A DNA stretch of 50,613 bases. Origin: Bacteroides acidifaciens (GTDB lineage Bacteria; Bacteroidota; Bacteroidia; Bacteroidales; Bacteroidaceae). Location: NCBI RefSeq assembly GCF_024623065.1, contig NZ_JANJZR010000031.1:1-50613 (forward strand), given 5' to 3'. Within the stretch, counting starts at the first letter, position 1; the number at the start of each line of letters is the position of its first letter. The notes under the pieces are model-generated. The model was not told the origin of the DNA and made no database searches. It saw only the letters and a program-made list of their open reading frames with translations. This document shows positions 44,480-50,613 of this stretch, in pieces. Made by a program: the position numbers and the translations under genes.

Positions 44480-44779
44480 ATGAAAAAACAACGTATCACA
44501 CACGAGAAGAGAACCGTAGAACTGATGATTCGGCTCTACTGCCGCAAAAAGGAGAAGAATACCGCCCTTTGCCCTGATTGCGAAGAGTTGCTCCGCTATG
44601 CACACGCGCGTCTCGACCATTGCCCGTTTGGGGAGAAGAAGAGTTCGTGCAAGAAGTGCACGGTACATTGCTACAAACCGGCAATGCGTGAACGGATGCG
44701 GCAGGTAATGCGCTTCTCCGGTCCGCGAATGTTGCTATATGCACCCTGGGAAACTATCCGGCATTTGCTGGATTTATAG
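44480..44779 (+). CDS. ygbA: YgbA-like (nitrous oxide-stimulated promoter family) protein
   Basis: The 99 residues match the whole family: TVELMIRLYCRKKE (~13-26), CPDCEELLRYAHARLDHCPF (~32-51), CKKCTVHCYKP and MRFSGPRMLLYAPWETIRHL. Seven or more cysteines suggest metal or Fe-S binding. In E. coli ygbA is induced by nitrosative stress. Whether that holds here cannot be seen. Confidence 0.85.
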   Translation: MKKQRITHEKRTVELMIRLYCRKKEKNTALCPDCEELLRYAHARLDHCPFGEKKSSCKKCTVHCYKPAMRERMRQVMRFSGPRMLLYAPWETIRHLLDL

Positions 44780-44813
44780 GAAAACAACGTTAATCTAAAC
44801 ATATATATTTCTA

Positions 44814-45145
44814 ATGAAACGAGCCATTATTATAGGAGCCACCTCCGGCATCGGGCAAGAAGTAGCAAAATGCCTGTTATTGGAAGGCTGGCAAATTGGA
44901 ATAGCAGGCAGACTATGGAAGTGGAGCTGAATACGGCACGTACCAATGTAGAGGGATTTATCCGCATGGTGGATACCGCTTTTGCATATTTCAAGAAAAA
45001 TGGCGGCGGATATCTGGCGGTTATCAGTTCCATTGCAGGAACGAAAGGGTTAGGCGTCGCTCCTGCCTACTCGGCAACCAAACGTTTTCAGAACACCTAT
45101 ATTGATGCCCTTGAACAACTTGCACATCTCCAGAATTTGAAGTAA
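44814..45145 (+). pseudogene. Short-chain dehydrogenase with deletions
   Basis: The gene starts well (MKRAIIIGATSGIGQEVAKC, the NAD(P)-binding GATSGIG), breaks after GIAGR near 44911, and resumes in another frame as LNTARTNVEGFIRMVDTAF to the active-site YSATK. It then stops at LAHLQNLK. About 60 residues in the middle and the C-terminal third of a ~245-residue SDR are missing. Confidence 0.75.
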
Positions 45146-45211
45146 CAACACGATACCAGTTTTCAATATAGCCACTCGGAACACTCCATACTCAGATCCT
45201 TTTGTTCTTTT

Positions 45212-45475
45212 TTATCCCAGTTCAGGGTGGCGCTCTAACCACCTCATGGCATATGAGCAGGTGGCTTTCGGTTTCATTCCGTTAGCCAACGCGTAGTCAT
45301 AAGCGGCTTTCACCAATGCAGCAGCTACTCCGCGGCCTTCTATCGGACGGGGAACAATCGTGTGGATGATGTCGAAAGAATCACCTAAAAGGCGATATTG
45401 TACAAAGGCGGTGCGACCGTCTACTTCTGTCTTGAACAGTTTCTGTTCGGGCTGATGAATAATTTTGTAATCCAT
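45212..45475 (-). CDS. GNAT-type N-acetyltransferase (YjdJ-like)
   Basis: 87 residues from ATG 45475 (MDYKIIHQPEQKLFKTEVDG). It has the compact GNAT pattern: beta hairpin, VPRPIEGRGVAAALVKAAYD (~42-61) forming the acetyl-CoA loop, and the final CSYAMRWLERHPEL. The size fits the small YjdJ group. The in-frame ATG at 45532 is less likely because it would add residues unlike the family. Substrate unknown. Confidence 0.75.
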   Translation of the reverse strand: MDYKIIHQPEQKLFKTEVDGRTAFVQYRLLGDSFDIIHTIVPRPIEGRGVAAALVKAAYDYALANGMKPKATCSYAMRWLERHPELG

Positions 45476-45590
45476 AATCTTGTTTTTTTTAGAATTGCTC
45501 GATCCATTGCAATCGGTTTGTATCGTAGCCACGGCGTTCGGCAGCGGTTCTCGTAGCGGGCTATTTCATATCAAAGCCCCATATAGCGGT

Positions 45591-45797
45591 TCAAGTCGAG
45601 GGTTCGAAAGACTGTTTGAGGAACAACGACTGTTGCCCACGCGTGGTAGGCTTTCGCCATTTCACGGATGAAAGTATATTGGAAGATTTGTTGCGGAGCA
45701 ACCAGGTTAGAATGATGCGATGTCCGCCCTTTTCGGTCAGATAGTTGGAGAGATGTTTACCTATATATCCGGTAGCTCCGGTCATTGCTATATTCAT
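45591..45797 (-). pseudogene. NAD-dependent epimerase fragment
   Basis: Starts MNIAMTGATGYIGKHLSNYL, the nucleotide-binding motif of TIGR01777-type epimerases, then loses similarity after GGHRII and ends early. The rest of the ~300-residue protein is missing. Deletion pieces may extend towards 45500. Confidence 0.65.
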
Positions 45798-45856
45798 TTT
45801 GATTCTATTGTATATTTAACTATACTAGCAAAACGTATAAAATACAGGAAAAGTTC

Positions 45857-45886
45857 TTTGAAAAAAACAAAATAAGATTATCTTTG
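45857..45886 (+). promoter_or_regulatory. Full promoter of the transglycosylase gene
   Basis: TTTG (45857-45860) and TATCTTTG (45879-45886) are 18 bases apart, matching both elements of the Bacteroides sigma-ABfr promoter. The leader to the ATG at 46004 is ~110 bases and contains the hairpin at 45901-45952. Confidence 0.7.
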
Positions 45887-45900
45887 CAATCGGTGTAGTG

Positions 45901-45952
45901 CTGAAGCAAGGTTTCCTTGCAGCATAATTGCCTTGGGCATGGATTGCTTCAG
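45901..45952 (+). promoter_or_regulatory. Structured 5' leader
   Basis: CTGAAGCAA (45901-45909) pairs with TTGCTTCAG (45944-45952). An alternative inner hairpin, CAAGG with CCTTG at 45907-45918, would compete with it. The two mutually exclusive stems suggest a regulatory leader, but no known riboswitch was recognised. Confidence 0.4.
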
Positions 45953-46003
45953 GTATGAACTATGCTAAAAGGCTGCTTATTTTAAATTAAATAAAGAATT
46001 AAA

Positions 46004-46984
46004 ATGAAGAAACAAACTAAAATCAACTATATCCTAACTCTTATATCTGTGTTCTGCATTGGTGCCACTATCCCTACTCTGATAGGTAGCAGCCATGTCA
46101 ATGAACAACATTCGGCCAAGTCGGAAGTGCCCTACTGCGTCACCTCGCCCACTGTGCCCACCCAAGTCACTTTCGACGGAACCACCATCGACCTTCGCCG
46201 CTATGACCGCCGCGAACGGATGGACCGCGAAATGATGGCATTCACCTATATGCACTCTACAACCATGCTCCTGATAAAGCGTGCCAACCGCTACTTTCCT
46301 ATCGTGGAACCGATATTGAAAGCGAACGGTATTCCTGATGATTTTAAATATCTGATGGTGATTGAAAGTAACCTGAACAACATCGCCCGCTCTCCTGCCG
46401 GAGCAGCCGGACTGTGGCAGTTCATGCCTGTCACCGGACGGGAATTCGGCTTGGAAGTGAATGATAACGTGGACGAACGTTACAACATCGAGAAGGCAAC
46501 CGTTGCCGCCTGCAAGTATTTCAAACAGGCGTATGACAAATATGGCGACTGGTTGACAGTGTCTGCTGCATATAATGCCGGACAGGCTCGCATCTCTTCC
46601 CAACTCGACAAGCAACTGGCAAGCCATGCCATGGACTTATGGCTGGTGGAAGAAACGTCACGCTATATGTTCCGTCTGCTCGCTGCCAAAGAAATATTAA
46701 GCAACCCGCAACGGTATGGATTCCTGCTGAAAAGAGAACATCTCTACCCGGCTATTCCATACAAGAAAGTGACTGTCAGCACTTCCATCGACAACCTGAG
46801 CGATTTTGCCAAACAACAAGGTATCACTTATGCACAACTCCGTGACGCCAACCCATGGCTGCGCGACACTTCGCTGAAAAACAAAACCAGTAAAACCTAT
46901 GTTCTCCATATCCCCACACAGGAAGGAATGTATTACAACCCGCAAAAGACTGTTGCCTACAACAAGAATTGGGTGATTGACTAA
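46004..46984 (+). CDS. Lytic murein transglycosylase (MltD/SLT type)
   Basis: 326 residues. An N-terminal hydrophobic signal (~8-28) directs export. The SLT domain has the catalytic E121-S122 (VIESNLNNIARSPAGAAGLW), the GLWQFMP motif and AAYNAGQARI (~189-198). The C terminus (~247-315) resembles a LysM-like peptidoglycan-binding unit (TSIDNLSDFAKQQGITYAQL). It cleaves peptidoglycan glycan strands in the periplasm. It follows a complete promoter and a structured leader. Confidence 0.87.
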   Translation: MKKQTKINYILTLISVFCIGATIPTLIGSSHVNEQHSAKSEVPYCVTSPTVPTQVTFDGTTIDLRRYDRRERMDREMMAFTYMHSTTMLLIKRANRYFPIVEPILKANGIPDDFKYLMVIESNLNNIARSPAGAAGLWQFMPVTGREFGLEVNDNVDERYNIEKATVAACKYFKQAYDKYGDWLTVSAAYNAGQARISSQLDKQLASHAMDLWLVEETSRYMFRLLAAKEILSNPQRYGFLLKREHLYPAIPYKKVTVSTSIDNLSDFAKQQGITYAQLRDANPWLRDTSLKNKTSKTYVLHIPTQEGMYYNPQKTVAYNKNWVID

Positions 46985-47002
46985 CACCATTTTTTCTTTA
47001 TT

Positions 47003-47881
47003 ATGAAACTGAAAGAAAGAATCCAACGTTTTCTGCATGATGAGAAACTGAAACGAAAGTTATACGTCATCATTTTCGAATCGGATACCCCTGCAGGGAA
47101 ATTGTTCGATGTGATTCTTATCGGCTGTATCCTGGTCAGCGTGTTACTCGTCATTATTGAAAGCCTGCAAGGACTTCCTTCATACCTGACGACTCCGTTT
47201 GTCGTGCTGGAATATCTGTTCACCGCTTTCTTCACGTTCGAGTATCTGACGAGAATTTATTGCTCGCCCCATCCCCGGAAATACGTTCTTAGTTTTTTCG
47301 GCATCGTTGACCTGTTGGCTACCCTGCCACTCTATATCGGGCTACTCTTCCCAGGTGCACGCTACCTGCTTATCATACGTGCTTTCCGGCTGATACGGGT
47401 ATTTCGTGTATTCAAGTTGTTCAACTTTCTAAACGAAGGCGAACGGCTGCTCACAGCCCTGCGCGAGAGCAGCAAAAAGATTGCGGTATTTTTTCTGTTT
47501 GTTGTGATTTTGGTTACTTCTATCGGCACGTTGATGTATATGATTGAAGGCACGCATCCCGGCTCACAGTTCAACAATATTCCAAACAGCATTTACTGGG
47601 CAATTGTCACCATGACTACTGTAGGTTACGGAGACATCACTCCTGTCACCGGTTTTGGGAAGTTCCTTTCTGCCTGTGTGATGCTTATCGGTTACACCAT
47701 TATCGCCGTGCCGACAGGTATCGTATCGGCTTCGATGATGAAAGATTATAAACGAAGAAGGGACAAGGAATGTCCCAACTGCCACCGTTCCGATCATGAA
47801 GACAATGCGGAATTTTGCAAATACTGTGGAAGCAGTCTGAATCCACCCGAAACAAAAGACGAAGTGAAAGAGGACACATAA
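47003..47881 (+). CDS. Voltage-gated-type potassium channel with zinc-ribbon tail
   Basis: 292 residues with six membrane segments. The S4 helix has regularly spaced arginines (RAFRLIRVFRVFKLF, ~126-140) and the pore has the potassium filter TVGYGD (206-211). The cytoplasmic tail has C257, C260, C272 and C275, a zinc-ribbon (CPNC...CKYC). It resides in the inner membrane. It begins 18 bases after the transglycosylase and may be cotranscribed with it. Confidence 0.88.
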   Translation: MKLKERIQRFLHDEKLKRKLYVIIFESDTPAGKLFDVILIGCILVSVLLVIIESLQGLPSYLTTPFVVLEYLFTAFFTFEYLTRIYCSPHPRKYVLSFFGIVDLLATLPLYIGLLFPGARYLLIIRAFRLIRVFRVFKLFNFLNEGERLLTALRESSKKIAVFFLFVVILVTSIGTLMYMIEGTHPGSQFNNIPNSIYWAIVTMTTVGYGDITPVTGFGKFLSACVMLIGYTIIAVPTGIVSASMMKDYKRRRDKECPNCHRSDHEDNAEFCKYCGSSLNPPETKDEVKEDT

Positions 47882-47922
47882 CTTAAAAATCAAAAAGAAA
47901 AACAATCTTTACCCATATATTT

Positions 47923-50424
47923 ATGAATAAACATCTTAAAATCGCAGTAGCTCTATTAGCAGCTTTACCGACATTTACAGTCGCACAAGTGCGCATCGAA
48001 CAGACCTTTGAAAAGGGATGGAAATTTACCCGCGAAGACAACAAGGATTTCAGTCAGAAAGAGTATGATGACACCAAATGGCAATCTGTTACCGTCCCGC
48101 ACGACTGGGCTATTTATGGCCCTTTCAGTATCGACAATGACAAACAGAAAGTAGCTATCACCCAAGATGGTCAGAAGGAAGCAATGGAACACGCAGGACG
48201 TACAGGCGGACTTCCTTTTGTCGGAGTGGGCTGGTATCGCCTGAATTTTGAGGCTCCGGGATTCTCTTCCGGCAAGAAAGCAACCCTTATCCTTGACGGT
48301 GCCATGAGTCATGCCCATGTGTATATCAACGGACAAGAAGCAGGTTGCTGGCCTTATGGCTATAACTCTTTCTGCATTGACGCCACCCCTTACCTGAAAG
48401 CGAACGGGCAAAACACATTAGCCGTCCGTCTGGAAAACGAAAACGAGTCTTCACGCTGGTATCCGGGAGCAGGGCTTTACCGGAATGTTCATCTGGTGGT
48501 TAACGAGGATGCCCATATCCCGACATGGGGAACGCAACTGACTACTCCTGTCGTGAAAAAGGAATTCGCCAAAGTGAACTTGAAGACCAGTCTTAAGTTT
48601 CCTTCCGGCAAGTCCTTTACCGATTACCGTATCGTGACCGAACTGAAAGCTCCCGACGGAAAAGTAGTAGCCACCAACGAGAAAAAGGGGACTAAGTATG
48701 ACGAAAAAGTCTTTGAACAGAATTTCGTGGTGGATACTCCTTTACTTTGGTCGCCCAACTCACCGTCACTCTATTCTGCCGTATCCAAGGTTTATGAAGG
48801 AAATACGCTGAAAGATGAATATACTACACCCTTCGGTATCCGTTCTATAGAAATCATCCCGAACAAAGGATTTTATCTGAATGGAGAACGTACTGTGTTC
48901 AAGGGTGTATGCAATCATCATGATTTAGGTCCTTTGGGTGGCATCGCCAATGAAGCCGGCATTCGTCGACAGATACGTATATTGAAGGATATGGGTTGCA
49001 ACGCCATCCGTACTTCCCACAATATGCCTGCACCGGAATTGATTCGTGCTTGTGACGAGATGGGCATGATGGTAATGGCCGAATCATTCGATGAATGGAA
49101 AGGTGCTAAATTGCAGAATGGCTATCATAAGGTTTTCGATGAATGGGTGGAGAAGGATTTAGTAAATCTGCTTCATCAGTTCCGCAACAATCCCAGTGTG
49201 GTGATGTGGTGTATCGGTAATGAAGTTCCCGACCAGTGGAACGGCGACCGTGGTCCTAAGCTCTCCCGCTTTCTGCAAGACATTTGCCATCGTGAAGACC
49301 CGACACGTCCCGTCACTCAAGGGATGGATGCTCCCGATGCCGTAGTTAATAACAATATGGCTGCCGTGATGGATGTAGCCGGATTTAATTATCGTCCGCA
49401 CAAATATCAAGAGAATTACAAGAAAATCCCACAACAGATTATCCTGGGTAGCGAGACTGCTTCAACGCTCAGTTCGCGCGGTGTGTACAAACTGCCTGTT
49501 GCCCGCCGTTCGATGCATAAATATCCCGACCACCAGGCTTCTTCTTATGACGTGGAACACTGCGGATGGTCTAATCTGCCCGAAGATGATTTCATTCAGC
49601 ATGAAGACTTGCCGTATTGTATCGGAGAATTCGTATGGACCGGATTTGACTATCTGGGTGAGCCGACGCCTTATTATACGGACTGGCCAAGCCATTCTTC
49701 CTTATTCGGAATCATCGACCTTGCCGGATTGCCGAAAGACCGTTATTATCTCTATCGCAGTCATTGGAACAAGAAAGAAGAAACGCTCCATATCCTGCCT
49801 CATTGGAATTGGGAAGGACACGAAGGGGAAGTAGTACCTATATTTGTCTATACCAACTATCCGTCTGCCGAGCTGTTCATCAACGGCAAGAGCCAAGGCA
49901 AACGCACGAAAGACCTCTCTGTAACAATTGACAACAGTGCCGATTCCGTTTCTATGGCCAACCTTAAACGCCAGCAGCGTTATCGCTTGATGTGGATGGA
50001 TACGAAGTACGAACCGGGTACAGTGAAAGTGGTGGCTTATGACAAAGACGGCAAGGCTGTCGCTGAAAAGGAGATTCATACAGCCGGAAAGCCTCATCAT
50101 ATCGAACTGACACCGGACCGCGCACAAATTAAAGCTGACGGAAAAGACTTGTCATTTGTAACTGTCAGAGTAGTGGATAAAGATGGGAATCTCTGCCCGC
50201 TAGCCGACAATGTTATCAACTTCAAAGTGAAAGGTGCGGGAACATACCGTGCAGGAGCCAACGGAAATCCTGCTTCGCTCGAATCGTTCCAGACACCGAA
50301 AATGAAGGTCTTTAACGGTATGATGACTGCTATCGTTTCTTCTTCCGACAAGCCTGGAAAGATTATACTGGAAGCTTCCGGAAAAGGGTTAACGAAAGGT
50401 GTGTTGGAGATTGAAAGTAAATAG
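47923..50424 (+). CDS. Secreted glycoside hydrolase family 2 (beta-galactosidase-like)
   Basis: 833 residues with a signal peptide (MNKHLKIAVALLAALPTFTVA). Domains in order: GH2 sugar-binding (~28-195), immunoglobulin-like (~200-305), TIM barrel (~305-600), DUF4982-like (~620-700) and a bacterial Ig-like C-terminal domain. The acid/base is E434 in CIGNEVPDQW; the nucleophile is probably E511 in LGSETAS. It hydrolyses a beta-galactoside or similar glycan outside the cytoplasm. No SusC/SusD pair is next to it within the window, so substrate context is missing. Confidence 0.88.
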   Translation: MNKHLKIAVALLAALPTFTVAQVRIEQTFEKGWKFTREDNKDFSQKEYDDTKWQSVTVPHDWAIYGPFSIDNDKQKVAITQDGQKEAMEHAGRTGGLPFVGVGWYRLNFEAPGFSSGKKATLILDGAMSHAHVYINGQEAGCWPYGYNSFCIDATPYLKANGQNTLAVRLENENESSRWYPGAGLYRNVHLVVNEDAHIPTWGTQLTTPVVKKEFAKVNLKTSLKFPSGKSFTDYRIVTELKAPDGKVVATNEKKGTKYDEKVFEQNFVVDTPLLWSPNSPSLYSAVSKVYEGNTLKDEYTTPFGIRSIEIIPNKGFYLNGERTVFKGVCNHHDLGPLGGIANEAGIRRQIRILKDMGCNAIRTSHNMPAPELIRACDEMGMMVMAESFDEWKGAKLQNGYHKVFDEWVEKDLVNLLHQFRNNPSVVMWCIGNEVPDQWNGDRGPKLSRFLQDICHREDPTRPVTQGMDAPDAVVNNNMAAVMDVAGFNYRPHKYQENYKKIPQQIILGSETASTLSSRGVYKLPVARRSMHKYPDHQASSYDVEHCGWSNLPEDDFIQHEDLPYCIGEFVWTGFDYLGEPTPYYTDWPSHSSLFGIIDLAGLPKDRYYLYRSHWNKKEETLHILPHWNWEGHEGEVVPIFVYTNYPSAELFINGKSQGKRTKDLSVTIDNSADSVSMANLKRQQRYRLMWMDTKYEPGTVKVVAYDKDGKAVAEKEIHTAGKPHHIELTPDRAQIKADGKDLSFVTVRVVDKDGNLCPLADNVINFKVKGAGTYRAGANGNPASLESFQTPKMKVFNGMMTAIVSSSDKPGKIILEASGKGLTKGVLEIESK

Positions 50425-50452
50425 GAAGTAACGCTCTTATAAAACAAAAGAC

Positions 50453-50491
50453 GGGGTGAGAATCGTAAATACGATGTACAACCATCACCCC
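50453..50491 (+). terminator. Terminator after the GH2 gene
   Basis: GGGGTGA (50453-50459) pairs with TCACCCC (50485-50491), with an inner ATCGT/ACGAT stem, followed by ATTTTTTG. Confidence 0.8.
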
Positions 50492-50538
50492 ATTTTTTGT
50501 TATTTCCGTTGAAACAAGCGCTCAAATAAAATTATGAA

Positions 50539-50613
50539 GTAACCATTCTATTTTCCGCCTTGACACGCATCGCAACCCAGCATATCTTTGCGGCATAACC
50601 AATTACTAACAAA
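50539..50613 (+). mobile_element. IS66-family insertion sequence, right copy (first 75 bases)
   Basis: Begins GTAACCATTCTATTTTCCGC and is identical over 75 bases to the reverse complement of 277-351. The element points out of the window, so the two copies are inverted. The 8 bases outside each end (ATAGTTCA at 352-359, ATTATGAA at 50531-50538) do not match, so there is no evidence that these two ends flank a single insertion. Confidence 0.85.

Noticed and set aside
44408..44668. N-terminal extension of the zinc-ribbon protein to 155 residues
   Set aside because: The extra part runs through a promoter region and over the start of the divergent YgbA-like gene.
45901..45952. Signal recognition particle RNA
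   Set aside because: The conserved GGAAG tetraloop region of 4.5S RNA is absent.
1..50613. Whole window as a composite transposon between the two IS66 copies
   Set aside because: Only parts of the copies are visible, the interior includes ordinary chromosomal genes, and no matching target duplication can be seen.

Overview
The window looks like a gut Bacteroides chromosome. Upstream regions carry the Bacteroides -7 box TAnnTTTG many times. Product types are also typical of the genus: a BT4734/VapE-like protein, DUF6078- and DUF6155-like proteins, a class A2-like lipoprotein beta-lactamase and a secreted GH2 glycosidase. No rRNA, tRNA or CRISPR array was seen. Both window ends lie inside inverted copies of one IS66-family element (75 bp identical, GTAA termini), so the window may be a whole contig that broke at repeats.

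Left accessory part (0.4-14.8 kb). On the minus strand are a hipB-hipA toxin-antitoxin-like operon with a third gene, and then an operon of two calcineurin-like phosphoesterases translationally coupled to a 437-residue unknown protein. Next is a decayed type I restriction locus: an XRE regulator and hsdR, each shifted by one extra base in a homopolymer, and an hsdM cut to its first 42 codons. It is followed by GIY-YIG/DUF4357 and DUF6155-like genes. Two copies of a 91-residue gene and two copies of a ~0.5 kb non-coding repeat (R1, R2) lie around this locus. An AAA/DUF4143 ATPase next to R2 has lost its middle.

Centre (14.9-33 kb). YjbQ, a SpoU-type RNA methyltransferase and a zinc alcohol dehydrogenase look like ordinary chromosomal genes. 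After a wrecked helicase gene comes a defence island on the plus strand: PUR-like/HTH protein, hsdM, tyrosine recombinase, then an unusual hsdS region, an Abi-like gene, hsdR and a DUF262/DUF1524 (GmrSD-like) nuclease. The hsdS region contains three directly repeated copies of a 16-bp site. They divide it into two cassettes, each built as [hsdS 3' half - passenger gene - 39-bp repeat - hsdS 5' half]. The passengers are Fic and a DUF1016 nuclease. The recombinase gene sits just before the first site, so the layout resembles an integron that exchanges specificity halves. This is the strongest candidate for a new system here.

Right part (33-50.5 kb). A VapE/BT4734-like gene and an array of 22-bp imperfect palindromes lie between ~100-bp inverted repeats with matched internal layout, a possible small replicative or mobile unit. 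Remnants of an SMC-like coiled-coil ATPase operon follow. Then come beta-lactamase, a VOC protein with an apparent internal deletion, a double GNAT protein, MaoC hydratase, an RluA-type pseudouridine synthase, a YgbA-like protein, several gene fragments (GDSL, SDR, epimerase), a lytic transglycosylase, a potassium channel and the GH2 enzyme. Gene decay by internal deletion is frequent throughout.
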